Source: CAWBRT01 sp963832785 (GTDB lineage Bacteria > Acidobacteriota > Terriglobia > Terriglobales > Acidobacteriaceae). Taken from it: a stretch of DNA of 64,000 nt. Made by a program: the position numbers and the translations under genes. The stretch is taken from positions 124,001 to 188,000 of the forward strand of contig CAWHVF010000002.1 in the NCBI GenBank assembly GCA_963832785.1, given 5' to 3'. Shown here piece by piece: positions 18,023 to 27,137 of this stretch. The notes under the pieces were generated by a model. That model made no database searches, had not been told where the DNA came from, and worked only from the letters and a program-made list of their open reading frames with translations. Each line of letters begins with the position of its first letter. Position 1 is the stretch's first letter.

Positions 18023-19099
18023 CTATTTCCTGGGCGGCGCGGCGGCGCTTTTGGCTGCCACCGCCTTCTGCTCCGGCGAGGCGGGCGGCGGTTCCGGCAC
18101 CGAGGACGGGTGCAGACCGATCGCCTTGCGCACCTCCGCTTCCAGGCGGGCGGCGATGTCCTTGTTATCCCTCAAAAACTGCTTGGCGTTCTCGCGTCCC
18201 TGGCCGATGCGCTCTCCCTTGTAGCTGAACCAGGCGCCGGACTTCTCGACTATATTGGCGTTGACTGCCAGGTCTAGCAGGTCGCCTTCGCGCGAGATTC
18301 CCTGGCCGTAGATGATGTCGAACTCGGCCTCGCGGAAGGGGGCGGCCGTCTTGTTCTTCACCACCTTGACCTTGGTGCGCGAGCCGATCACGCTGTCGCC
18401 GTCCTTGATGGCGGCGATGCGGCGGATGTCCACGCGCACAGAGGAATAAAACTTGAGGGCACGGCCCCCGGTGGTGGTCTCGGGATTGCCGAACATGACC
18501 CCGATCTTTTCCCGGATCTGGTTGATGAACACCATGCAGGTGCGCGACTTGGAGACGATTCCGGTCAGCTTGCGCAGGGCCTGCGACATGAGGCGGGCCT
18601 GTAACCCCATGTGGCTGTCGCCCATTTCGCCGTCGAGTTCGGCCTTGGGGACCAGCGCCGCCACCGAGTCCACCACCAGCACGTCAATCGCGTTCGAGTG
18701 TATGAGGGCTTCGGCGATCTGCAGCGCCTGCTCGCCATAGTCGGGCTGCGAGACCAGCAAGTTGTCGATGTCAACGCCCAGCCGCTTGGCGTAAGCCGGA
18801 TCGAGCGCGTGCTCGGCGTCGACGAAGGCCGCCATGCCGCCCGCCTTCTGGGCTTCGGCAATGACCTGCAGGGCGACGGTGGTCTTGCCCGAAGCCTCGG
18901 GGCCGAAGACCTCGACTACGCGCCCGCGCGGGAAGCCGCCCACGCCGAGAGCGGCGTCAAACGAGATGGAACCGGTGGAGATGACCGCAATGGGAACGAT
19001 CGCCTCCTTGGCCCCCAGCCGCATGATGGAGCCCTTGCCAAACTGTTTCTCGATCTGCGAGAGGGCCAAATCCAGCGCCCGCGAGCGTTCATCCGCCAT
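18023..19099 (-). CDS. recA: Recombinase RecA
   Basis: A 358-residue RecA, the ATP-dependent strand-exchange filament and SOS co-protease. The Walker A motif GPEASGKTT is at residues 66-74, and the VDSVAALVPKAELDGEMGD, MVFINQIREKIGVMFGNPETTTGGRALKFY and GIS-EGDLLDL motifs follow. The C-terminal tail is Ala/Pro/Lys-rich instead of the acidic tail of E. coli. The ATG at 19099 has GGAG seven bases upstream. It is divergent from ruvA across a foldback repeat. No SOS box was recognised. Confidence 0.98.
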   Translation of the reverse strand: MADERSRALDLALSQIEKQFGKGSIMRLGAKEAIVPIAVISTGSISFDAALGVGGFPRGRVVEVFGPEASGKTTVALQVIAEAQKAGGMAAFVDAEHALDPAYAKRLGVDIDNLLVSQPDYGEQALQIAEALIHSNAIDVLVVDSVAALVPKAELDGEMGDSHMGLQARLMSQALRKLTGIVSKSRTCMVFINQIREKIGVMFGNPETTTGGRALKFYSSVRVDIRRIAAIKDGDSVIGSRTKVKVVKNKTAAPFREAEFDIIYGQGISREGDLLDLAVNANIVEKSGAWFSYKGERIGQGRENAKQFLRDNKDIAARLEAEVRKAIGLHPSSVPEPPPASPEQKAVAAKSAAAPPRK

Positions 19100-19106
19100 A
19101 GATCAG

Positions 19107-19262
19107 CTCCGACATTTAGGATTGAAGATTTCAGATTGAGCAAGCGAGTTTCAAGTTTCCAGTTTCGAGTTTCTGAAAAGCCGCAGAGCCTGCCATTCGC
19201 GCCGGTTTCAATCTGAAATTCCCCCCAATCTTAAATCTTCGATCTGAATTCTGAAATCCTTC
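19107..19262. repeat. Foldback repeat between recA and ruvA
   Basis: The left arm (about 19110-19145) contains GGATTGAAGATTTCAGATTGAG. The right arm (about 19207-19262) contains CAATCTGAAATTC and two further ATCTTAAATCTTC-like blocks, largely the reverse complement. The interior has GTTTCAAGTTTCCAGTTTCGAGTTTC, a GTTTC-based reiteration. This fills the whole recA/ruvA divergent spacer, so promoters for both genes must overlap it. Confidence 0.65.
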
Positions 19263-19286
19263 TTTTTTCGGGCTACAATGCAGGCG

Positions 19287-19871
19287 ATGATTGCGCACAT
19301 TCGCGGCAAGCTGCTGGCCAAGCGCCCCAACCAGGCCATTGTGGAGGCCGGGGGCGTCGGCTATGACCTGGCGATCACCGTTCCCGCCTTTTCCGAGCTT
19401 CCCGAGGCCGGGCGCGAGGTCGCCCTGCACGTCTACACCCATGTCCGGGAGGACCAGATTGCGTTGTTCGGCTTCCTGCGCGCGGAAGAGAAGCGCCTCT
19501 TCGAGAAGCTGATTTCGGTGAGCGGCATCGGGCCCAGGATGGCGGTCACCATCCTCAGCGGCATGCCGGTGGGCGACCTGATCGGCGCGATTCGCGGCGG
19601 CGATATCGCCCGCCTGACCAAGGTTCCCGGCATCGGCCGTAAGACCGCTGAGCGCATGGCGCTGGAGCTGCGCGAGAAGCTGGAGGAGTTCCAGGCCGCC
19701 TCCGCCCCTCTGACACCGGTGAGCGCCCAGGCCAACGACGTGCTCTCGGCCCTGGTTAACCTGGGCTACCAGCGCCCGCTGGCGGAAAAGGCGGTCGCCC
19801 AGGTCGCCAACGGCGCCGACCAGGCCTTCGACCAGCTCTTCCGCGAAGCGTTGAAGCTGCTGCAGCGATAG
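19287..19871 (+). CDS. ruvA: Holliday junction branch migration protein RuvA
   Basis: RuvA tetramers bind Holliday junctions and load the RuvB motor. The protein has an N-terminal OB fold (MIAHIRGKL), two helix-hairpin-helix motifs (LISVSGIGPRMAVTILS and LTKVPGIGRKTAERMALELREKL) and the C-terminal domain III that contacts RuvB (DVLSALVNLGYQ). About 194 residues from the ATG at 19287, which matches the usual family start; an ATG three codons upstream is possible. ruvB and ruvC are not adjacent. It is divergent from recA. Confidence 0.95.
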   Translation: MIAHIRGKLLAKRPNQAIVEAGGVGYDLAITVPAFSELPEAGREVALHVYTHVREDQIALFGFLRAEEKRLFEKLISVSGIGPRMAVTILSGMPVGDLIGAIRGGDIARLTKVPGIGRKTAERMALELREKLEEFQAASAPLTPVSAQANDVLSALVNLGYQRPLAEKAVAQVANGADQAFDQLFREALKLLQR

Positions 19872-19975
19872 CGGTGCCCTCGCTGGCGGAGCGAGACCGG
19901 CGGGTTTTTCTCCGTTACGCAAGTGGGCAGCCGGGGGCGGCTGCCCCTACGTGCCCGGCGTGCTAAAGTTGCTCC

Positions 19976-20503
19976 ATGAAAAACTACAATCCTGGCCGTC
20001 CCGACGAATCCGAATACCCGCCTTACGCGGCAAAATACGTCGATCAGGTCGCGGGCAACGACATCCTGCCCGCCCTCGCTGCACAGCTTGAGGAGGTGGC
20101 GGCGCTGTTGAAGCCGGTGGATGAGCGCCGCGCCTCTGAGTTCGTCTATGCCCCGGGAAAATGGACGCTGAAGCAGGTCTTTGGCCACATTCTCGACACG
20201 GAACGCGTTTTCAGCTACCGCGCCATGTGCGTGGCTCGCAAGGAACCCAACCCGCTGCCCGGCTTTGAGCAGGAAGACTACGTGGCGGCCGGGGCCTTCA
20301 ACCAGCGCACACTCAGCAGCCTGCTGGAGGAGTTTCGCCTGGTTCGCCAGGCCGCCATGGCGCTTTTGCAGAACCTGCCGCAGGAGGCCTGGATGCATCG
20401 CGGCACCGCCAACAAGTACAGTGTCAGCGTGCGCGGCATCGCCTTTCTTGTCGCCGGGCACACGGCGCACCATGTGAAGATTCTGCGCGAGAAGTATCTG
20501 TAG
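19976..20503 (+). CDS. DinB-superfamily protein
   Basis: A 175-residue four-helix-bundle protein of the DinB/YfiT-like family. Candidate metal-ligand histidines are in VFGHILDTERVFSYR and GHTAHHVKIL, the positions typical of this family. Members include metal-dependent thiol transferases (bacillithiol or mycothiol) and many proteins of unknown role. The name reflects homology and is not evidence for DNA damage function. It follows ruvA by about 100 bp in the same direction and may be co-transcribed. Confidence 0.78.
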   Translation: MKNYNPGRPDESEYPPYAAKYVDQVAGNDILPALAAQLEEVAALLKPVDERRASEFVYAPGKWTLKQVFGHILDTERVFSYRAMCVARKEPNPLPGFEQEDYVAAGAFNQRTLSSLLEEFRLVRQAAMALLQNLPQEAWMHRGTANKYSVSVRGIAFLVAGHTAHHVKILREKYL

Positions 20504-20527
20504 GGGTTAGGGTTTAGGCTAAGCGAG

Positions 20528-20570
20528 GCACTCCACATCTGCCTGATTTAGGCATGTGGGGCACCAGGCA
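20528..20570. repeat. Short hairpin repeat ending in GGGGCACC
   Basis: CCACATctGCCT pairs with AGGCATGTGG across a five-base loop (20533-20559), followed by GGCACC. It resembles the second stem of the larger repeats at 17.9 and 29.8 kb. Preceded at 20503-20518 by TAGGGGTTAGGGTTTAGG, a word also reiterated at 44.1 kb. Non-coding spacer between the DinB-like gene and polA (20504-20735); a short match to the IS5 end (AACAGGCTCTAG) at about 20699-20710 is also seen. Confidence 0.5.
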
Positions 20571-20735
20571 GCCGAAAACGAAGTTGAAGGGCTTTTATAG
20601 AAAAGCTGCAGGCAGCGCTGCTTGGGACAGTTGCCAGGGATGCTTCGCGCCACCGAGGCGCTCAGCATGACAACTCGGAAACAGTTAACTGATAGTGTTA
20701 ACAGGCTCTAGCCCCCAATCCCTGCTAGAATTTTT

Positions 20736-23612
20736 TTGTTGCCCGAAAAGAAGCCGAGATCGAAAGCGAAACCCTCACCGCCCGAGGCCGCACCACCCGG
20801 CGCCGCGGTCGACACGAAGACGTCTGCCGCTGATTCCGGAAAGAAAGTCGCCGCCAGGCCCGGCGAAAGCGCCCCGGACGTCATCTTTCTCATCGACGCC
20901 ATGTCGTTTATCTTCCGCGCCTATCATGCCATGGCGCGGCAGCGTCCGATGTCCACCAAGACCGGCATTCCCACCAGCGCAACTTACGTTTTCGTGAACA
21001 TGCTGAATAAGCTGCGCAAGGATTTTGCTCCCGCCTACATGGCCGCGGTATTTGACGTGGCCGCCCCCACCTTCCGCGATCAGCAGGCGGCGGCCATGCC
21101 GGCGCTGCGCAAGTACGACCGCGAGAGCGGCGAGTACAAGCAGGTGGCCTACGCGGGATACAAGGCGCAGCGCGCCGCCATGCCCGAAGACCTGGCGCAG
21201 CAGATCCCTTACATACGGCGGGCTCTCCAGGCGTATCGCATCCCCATCCTTGAAGCCCCCGGATTCGAAGCCGATGACGTGATCGGCACGCTGGCAGTCA
21301 AGGCGGCGGGCGAGTCTTACCGGGTGTTCGTGGTCTCCAGCGACAAGGACATGCTGCAGTTGGTGAACGACCGCATCTGCGTCCTGAACCCGCCCAAGGA
21401 CAACCTGATCTGCGACCGCTCCAAGGTCGAGGAGATCCTGGGCGTGCCGCCCGAACGCGTGGTGGACGTAATGGCCCTGCGCGGCGACACCATCGATAAC
21501 ATTCCCGGCGCTCCCGGCATCGGCGACAAGGGATCGGTAGAGCTGATTCAGCGCTTCGGCTCGCTGGATAACCTGTTGCGCCAGGCCGACGAGGTCGAGC
21601 GCAAGACCTACCGCGAATCGCTGCTCAACAACCGCCAGGCCATCCTGCTGAGCCGCGAATTGGCGACCATCGACCGCCACGTGGACATCGCTTTTGACCC
21701 CGAGTTCATGCGGGCGCAGCCACCGGACATCGCCGCAGCCCGCGAATTGTTCACCGAGTTGGAGTTCGGCTCCTTGCTCAAGGAGTTTCTGGAAGAGGGG
21801 ACCGAGATCGGGGCGACCGACTATCGCGAGACCAAGTCGGCAGCGGATATCGAGGCCGCGTTCGTGACAGTATCGAAGGGCGGCGCGCTGGCGTTTGCTG
21901 TGGAGCTCCCGAGTGAGCTGATGACCTCCGCGCCCGAGGAGGACAAGGAGAACGAAAAGGCAGCCGAGGACGAGTTGCCGCTGCTCTCGGCAGCATTGGG
22001 CGCCGCGGGGCCGGCCTCCGGCGCTCCGCCGCCGCAGGCCAGAACGGCGCAGAAGATGGCCATTTCCGCTCAGCCCGGCACAGCTCTGGTCATCGCGCTC
22101 GACAATGACGAGCTACGCTCGGCCCTCACAGCCGGATTTCGCAAAGGGGCCTCGCTCGCCGTCCACGACTACAAGGCGGCAATTCATGCGCTGCGGGGAA
22201 ACATCGGGCTGGAAAACCTGCGGCATGACGTCATGCTCTACTCCTACCTGCTCGACCCGACTTACTCGTCGTATTCGCTGAAGGACATTGCCCTGCGCAA
22301 GCTGAGTCTGAAGCTCAGCGGCGAGGTGGCGGAGGCGGCGGACGTAACCGGGCGGCTGCTGTCGCTGCGCCAGGAAGTTGAAACGGCCGGCCTGGCCGAA
22401 GTTTATGAGCAGATCGATCTGCCGCTGGTGCCGGTGCTGGCGCGCATGGAGGAGGCCGGCGTCAAGCTCGACTGTCAATTACTGGCCGGGCTTTCGCAAC
22501 GCCTGGAGCGCGATTGCGCGGCCAAGGAACGCGAAATTCACGACAAGGCCGGCGTAAAATTCAACATCAATTCACCCAAGCAGCTCGGGGATGTCCTGTT
22601 CAATCGCCTGAACCTGCCCAAGCCGACCAAGTACGGTAAGGGAAAGACCATCTCCACCGCCCAGGAGGTGCTGGAATCTCTCGCCGCCGAGCATGAAGTC
22701 CCCAGGCTGGTGCTGGACTATCGCCAGCTCTCCAAGCTGAAGTCCACCTATGTCGATGCGCTGCCGCTGCTATGCCGCACCGGCACCAGTCGCCTGCATA
22801 CCAGCTTCAACCAGGCCGGGACGGCCACCGGCAGGCTCTCATCCTATAACCCGAACCTGCAGAACATTCCCATCCGCACCGAGCTGGGACGGGAAATCCG
22901 CGCCGCCTTCATAGCCGAGCCCGGCAACCTGCTGCTCAAGGCGGATTACTCGCAGATCGAACTGCGGCTGCTGGCGCACTTCTCCCAGGACCCATTGCTG
23001 ACGCGCGCTTTTCTGAGCGGTGGCGACGTGCACAAGGCTACCGCCTCCGAGCTATTCGGAGTGCCGCTGGCCGAAGTCACAAAAGAGCAGCGCGCTGCCG
23101 CCAAGACGGTGAACTTCGCCACTATCTACGGCCAGCGCGAGTTCAGCCTGGCACAGCAGCTCGGCATTCCGCAGGCACAGGCCAAACAATTCATCGCCGA
23201 CTATTTCGCCAAGTACTCGGGAGTGCGGCAGTTCATCGACCAGACGCTGGAGGTGGCCCGGCGCGAACAACAGGTAAAGACCCTGTTCGGGCGCGTGCGG
23301 CCTATCCCCGATATCCTGAGCAAGAATTTCAACCTGCGCGGTTTCGCCGAGCGTACGGCGGTCAACACGCCGCTGCAGGGCACGGCGGCCGACCTGATCA
23401 AGCTGGCCATGATCCGCATCGACGGCGAACTGCGCCGGCTGCGCTCGCGCATGCTGCTGCAGGTGCACGATGAGCTGGTCTTCGAAACCCCGCCGGACGA
23501 GGTCGAAACCCTGCGCGAACTGGTGCGGCGCGAGATGGAGCAGGTCTATTCGTTACGCGTGCCGCTGGTAGTCGATATCGGCGTGGGGCCGAACTGGCGG
23601 GATATGGAGTAG
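20736..23612 (+). CDS. polA: DNA polymerase I with degenerate proofreading domain
   Basis: A 958-residue family A polymerase for Okazaki fragment maturation and repair. The 5'-3' exonuclease domain (about residues 45-340) starts DVIFLIDAMSFIFRAYHAM and retains EADDVIGTLA and SSDKDMLQLV. The middle domain should carry the 3'-5' exonuclease DxE motif, but the corresponding LAFAVELPS lacks the first Asp, and a ~60-residue low-complexity insert follows, so proofreading is probably lost. The polymerase domain has motif A (ADYSQIELRLLAH), motif B (KTVNFATIYGQ, Ala where Gly is usual after NF) and motif C (QVHDELVFE). The start is a TTG; no ATG fits upstream of the conserved region and no clear ribosome site is seen. 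Confidence 0.95.
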   Translation: MLPEKKPRSKAKPSPPEAAPPGAAVDTKTSAADSGKKVAARPGESAPDVIFLIDAMSFIFRAYHAMARQRPMSTKTGIPTSATYVFVNMLNKLRKDFAPAYMAAVFDVAAPTFRDQQAAAMPALRKYDRESGEYKQVAYAGYKAQRAAMPEDLAQQIPYIRRALQAYRIPILEAPGFEADDVIGTLAVKAAGESYRVFVVSSDKDMLQLVNDRICVLNPPKDNLICDRSKVEEILGVPPERVVDVMALRGDTIDNIPGAPGIGDKGSVELIQRFGSLDNLLRQADEVERKTYRESLLNNRQAILLSRELATIDRHVDIAFDPEFMRAQPPDIAAARELFTELEFGSLLKEFLEEGTEIGATDYRETKSAADIEAAFVTVSKGGALAFAVELPSELMTSAPEEDKENEKAAEDELPLLSAALGAAGPASGAPPPQARTAQKMAISAQPGTALVIALDNDELRSALTAGFRKGASLAVHDYKAAIHALRGNIGLENLRHDVMLYSYLLDPTYSSYSLKDIALRKLSLKLSGEVAEAADVTGRLLSLRQEVETAGLAEVYEQIDLPLVPVLARMEEAGVKLDCQLLAGLSQRLERDCAAKEREIHDKAGVKFNINSPKQLGDVLFNRLNLPKPTKYGKGKTISTAQEVLESLAAEHEVPRLVLDYRQLSKLKSTYVDALPLLCRTGTSRLHTSFNQAGTATGRLSSYNPNLQNIPIRTELGREIRAAFIAEPGNLLLKADYSQIELRLLAHFSQDPLLTRAFLSGGDVHKATASELFGVPLAEVTKEQRAAAKTVNFATIYGQREFSLAQQLGIPQAQAKQFIADYFAKYSGVRQFIDQTLEVARREQQVKTLFGRVRPIPDILSKNFNLRGFAERTAVNTPLQGTAADLIKLAMIRIDGELRRLRSRMLLQVHDELVFETPPDEVETLRELVRREMEQVYSLRVPLVVDIGVGPNWRDME

Positions 23613-23866
23613 CTGGATTTCAGATTGAAGATTTCAGATTGAAGATTTGAACTGCTTCAATCTGTAATCTTACAGCAGAACCAGAGTTGCTGTATGCCAA
23701 GAAATGGGCGTCATTCCAAGCGAGCGACGCTGGCGTCGCGAGTCGAGGAATCTTGTGTCTTGTCAAGCAACGCAAGATCCCTCCACTCCGCTTTGCTCCG
23801 GTCGGGATGACGTTCGTCTGTTGGGATACACCTACTGTAGTTCTGCATTAAATCTGCAATCTTAAT
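23612..23866. repeat. Foldback repeat between polA and glmM
   Basis: The left arm (about 23618-23670) is a tandem array of GATTTCAGATTGAA-like words, and a short right arm (about 23846-23864) carries the complement. Inside is another inverted pair: GCGTCATTCC near 23709 and GGGATGACG near 23805, around GAGGAATCTTG and CAAGATCCCTCC, which also pair. The two genes are convergent, so the element fills a terminator position. Confidence 0.6.
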
Positions 23867-23876
23867 GGCTCACCTC

Positions 23877-25296
23877 TTACGCCCCTATCGTCTGCTGGAT
23901 GGCTTCGGCGATGGCGCTGGCGTGTTTGTTCATAAGCTCTTCCGATTCCGCCTCGATCATTACCCGCGCCACCTTCTCGGTGCCGGAGTAGCGGACCACC
24001 ACGCGGCCATTGCCGTCCAGTTCGCTTTCGGCTGCCTTGATTGCCGCATCCACCTGCGGCAGCGAGCTGAGCGGAACCTTTTCCCGGACTTTTATGTTGC
24101 GGATCACCTGCGGAAAGACCTTGAAATCCGCCAGCAGCTCGCTTAAGCGGCGGCCGGTGCCGCCCAGCACTTCCAGCAGGCGCAGCGCGGTGAGCAGGCC
24201 ATCGCCGGTGGTGGCTTCGCCGTCCATGAACAGGATGTGGCCTGACTGCTCGCCGCCGAGGGTGGCTCCGGTCTTCAGCATCTCCTCCAGCACGTAGCGG
24301 TCGCCGACCTGCACGCGCAGCAGGCGGATGCCGGCCTCGCGCAGCGACTTTTCCAGGCCCATGTTGGACATGGTGGTGGCTACCACCGTGTGGTTTGCCA
24401 GCGTGCCGCGCCGCCTCATCTCGCGGGCGGCGATCAGCATCACGCCGTCGCCGTTCACGACGTTGCCGCGCTGGTCGCAGAACAGGGCGCGGTCGCCATC
24501 GCCGTCGAAGGTGATTCCCAGGTCGAACTCCTGTTTACTCCGGCGCAGCTCGGAGGCCACGTGCTCGGGATGCAGGGCGCCGCAGCCGGCATTGATGTTG
24601 CGGCCGTCGGGCGAGGTGTGCAGAAAGACGGTTTCCAGGCCGCACCGGCGGAACAACTCGGGCGCAACCTCGCGCGGCGGCGCCATTGGCGCAGTCCACC
24701 AGCACGCGGAAGCCGCGAACCTTGGAGGGCTCGACGCTGGCGGCGAGCCATTGCACGTAGCTTTCATGCAGAGTTGCCGCGGTATCCGGCGAGACATGCT
24801 CCCGTTGCCCGAGGCTGGCACTGTCTTCACCATTGCCGGGGTGGAAATCGCCGGTGAGTTCCTCCAGGTGGGTAAAGATTTCCTGCTCGATCTCGTGCTC
24901 GATGGCATCGGGCAATTTCATGCCGTCGCGCCCGAACAGCTTGATGCCGTTGTCCATCCAGGGATTGTGAGAGGCGGAGATCACCATCCCGGCGGAAAAT
25001 TTGCGGGAACGAGTAAGGTAGGCCACGCCGGGCGTGGTGATAACGCCGGCGTTGACCGATTCGGCGCCGGCAGCCGCCAGCCCGCAGCGCAAGGCCTCGG
25101 CCAGCCAGGCGCTGGACTCGCGCGTATCCTGCCCGATCAGCACGCGTGCCTGGTTATAGCGCCGCCACAAGCGCGCGCCCAGAGCGCGCCCGATGGCAAA
25201 CACGGTGCGCCGGTCCAGCGGATAGACGCCGGCCACGCCGCGAATTCCGTCGGTGCCGAACAGTTGCCTGACAGTTTTACTGCTGTCTGAAGACAC
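23877..25296 (-). CDS. glmM: Phosphoglucosamine mutase, frameshifted in this sequence
   Basis: GlmM converts glucosamine-6-phosphate to glucosamine-1-phosphate for peptidoglycan and LPS precursors. The N-terminal part (GTG start at 25296) has FGTDGIRG and the phosphoserine loop VISASHNP (S109). The reading then breaks at VDCANGAAAR: removing one base in 24671-24680 joins it to REVAPELFRRCG and restores DGDGDRA, GEQSGH and the RYSGTE phosphate-binding loop to the end. The repaired product is about 470 residues, longer than the usual ~445. As glmM is essential, a sequencing or assembly error is more likely than inactivation. It overlaps cdaR by one base (TAGTG). Confidence 0.85.
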
Positions 25297-25973
25297 TACT
25301 CGCTTCCTGCCTTTGATTGGATTTTCTGGGTCACGACCGTAACTCGCACCGACTGCAGGTCGCTGACCTTGACCAGTGGATCGGTCGTGTACACGCTGGT
25401 GGTAAAGGTGGCGCTGCCGATGACCCCGGTGGCATCCACCGGATCGGTCAGGGCGCTCTCGATGAGTTCGACGTGGCGGCTGGGACCGTCGATCTGCACG
25501 GTCGGGGGATCAACCGCGATGGCGGCGATGCGGAAGCCGGAGACCAGCGTACCGGTAATGCGGGCGCGTACGGGAACCGTGCGCTGCAGCGGCCGGTCGA
25601 AGCTCAAGCGAACCTGCGCTGGGATGATTTGCTCGATCTCCGCCCCTCTCGGCAGGCGAATGGAGTTGGCGCGGATCGGATAAGTTTGTTCGCCGGCGCT
25701 GGCGTTGGACAGATCGATCACCGGGTGCACGTCCGCCTGCGCCAGGTCGCGCAGCACGCGGGATGAACCGCGCACGCGGATCTGTGCCTGGGGCACGGTT
25801 TCGCTGCTGAACTGCAAATCCTTGGGAACGTGGTAGAACTCGATGGGCACGCGAATCACCATCTGCGCTTCCGGCTGGCGGGCCATGGTCCACCAAAGCA
25901 TTAGGGCAATGGCCAAGGAGAGCAGCTTCAGGCCCACGTTGCGCGTGCAGAAATCGCGAACCAGGTGGAGCAT
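25296..25973 (-). CDS. cdaR: YbbR-domain protein, regulator of CdaA
   Basis: A 225-residue protein with one N-terminal membrane helix (LKLLSLAIALMLWW, about residues 15-29) and tandem YbbR-like beta domains outside the cytoplasm. YbbR proteins encoded with CdaA bind it and modulate diadenylate cyclase activity. It starts two bases after the cdaA stop and its stop overlaps the glmM start, giving the conserved order cdaA-cdaR-glmM. Firmicute CdaR proteins have three or four YbbR repeats; this one is shorter, with about two. Confidence 0.85.
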   Translation of the reverse strand: MLHLVRDFCTRNVGLKLLSLAIALMLWWTMARQPEAQMVIRVPIEFYHVPKDLQFSSETVPQAQIRVRGSSRVLRDLAQADVHPVIDLSNASAGEQTYPIRANSIRLPRGAEIEQIIPAQVRLSFDRPLQRTVPVRARITGTLVSGFRIAAIAVDPPTVQIDGPSRHVELIESALTDPVDATGVIGSATFTTSVYTTDPLVKVSDLQSVRVTVVTQKIQSKAGSE

Positions 25974-25975
25974 GG

Positions 25976-26857
25976 CTATTTCTCCACCTCCGCCTGGCCG
26001 CCTTCAGGATGGCGACCAATTTGCTCGAACTGCTGCTCCAGGTCGGGGGTCGGGGGGTGGCTGCCGCCCACCGCGCCGGAGCCGATAAACTGCCGCAGCA
26101 ATTCGCTCATGCGCTCGCGCAGCCGCTCGGCGGACAGGTCGCGCTCGATGTTGCCGGCCACGGCCAGGCTGATGGCGCCGTTTTCCTCGGAGACAATCAC
26201 CGAGATAGCATCGGTCTCCTCGGTGATGCCGATGCCGGCGCGATGGCGCGTACCCAGTTGCGTGGAAAGCAGCGGATTGACCGAAAGCGGCAGAAAGCAG
26301 GCCGCCGCGGCAATGCGATCCTTGCGGATGATTACCGCGCCATCGTGCAGCGGCGCGCTGGGGCGAAAAATGGTGGCCAGCAGATCGTAGGATAGCTCCG
26401 CATCCAGCGGCACGCCGCTCTCGATGTAGGTGCGCAGCCCGATCTCGCGTTCGATGACGATGAGCGCGCCAGTCTGGTTCTGCGAGAACAGGTTCGCGGC
26501 CAGGATAATGTCGTCGTAAAGTTCGCTGACGCTGGCCTGCGCCGAGCGGGTAAAGGTCAGGCGCCGGCCAATGCGCGCCAGCACCTGCCGAATCTCGCCG
26601 GCAAAGACCACAATCAGGGCAAAGATGCCGTATGGCAAAAGGTTCCCGACCAGCCAGTCCAGTGTGCGCAACTCTGTCTTGTGGGCAAAATAAAACGTCA
26701 ACACCAGGGCGCCCACCCCAACCAGCATGGGCGCCGCCCGCGTCCCTCGAATCAGCAGGAGAAACTGATAGGTGAGCACCGCCACCAGCAGGATGTCCAG
26801 CGCCGACCAGGCGGAGAAGGACGGCAGACGTTCGGTGATGTTCGTCAGCACACCCAT
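25976..26857 (-). CDS. cdaA: Diadenylate cyclase CdaA (DisA_N domain)
   Basis: Makes cyclic di-AMP from two ATP at the membrane. Three hydrophobic helices occupy about residues 17-88, followed by a DisA_N catalytic domain with both signature motifs: DGA at residues 172-174 (LHDGAVII) and RHR at 204-206 (GTRHRAGIG). Length of 293 is slightly above the usual ~273 owing to a charged C-terminal tail. c-di-AMP controls potassium/osmolyte transport and cell-wall homeostasis in other bacteria; operon linkage with glmM fits the latter. Upstream (26858-27137) is a non-coding spacer divergent to the alpha/beta hydrolase gene. Confidence 0.94.
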   Translation of the reverse strand: MGVLTNITERLPSFSAWSALDILLVAVLTYQFLLLIRGTRAAPMLVGVGALVLTFYFAHKTELRTLDWLVGNLLPYGIFALIVVFAGEIRQVLARIGRRLTFTRSAQASVSELYDDIILAANLFSQNQTGALIVIEREIGLRTYIESGVPLDAELSYDLLATIFRPSAPLHDGAVIIRKDRIAAAACFLPLSVNPLLSTQLGTRHRAGIGITEETDAISVIVSEENGAISLAVAGNIERDLSAERLRERMSELLRQFIGSGAVGGSHPPTPDLEQQFEQIGRHPEGGQAEVEK

Positions 26858-27137
26858 ACAGGGAACCGGATCTCACGCAAACTGCTTTCATTGTAATTCA
26901 GTTAGGCGGGCCGCTTCCCTGAAAACACCGGCGCAAGTCAGCGCCCCCGCGGGCAGGCCTCGCTGGCAAACGCGCTGGCGCCATCTGCCCGGGGCGAACG
27001 CGGAAGGAGCTGACGGAACGAAAAAGCTGCACGTTGGAGGCAGTGTCTGTTTACCTTCGTTAAAATGGAATATACGCGTTGATCTTGACTGCTGAGTCAA
27101 TATCTGCGGTCCGGGCCGGCGCACTTGAACAGATGAG

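Noticed and set aside
19976..20503. DinB-like gene as an SOS DNA polymerase
   Set aside because: The sequence is the DinB/YfiT four-helix family, not the Y-family polymerase DinB.
20699..20710. AACAGGCTCTAG upstream of polA matches the IS5 right end plus its flank
   Set aside because: Only 12 bases match and no second end or transposase remnant is nearby, so a solo IS end cannot be claimed.
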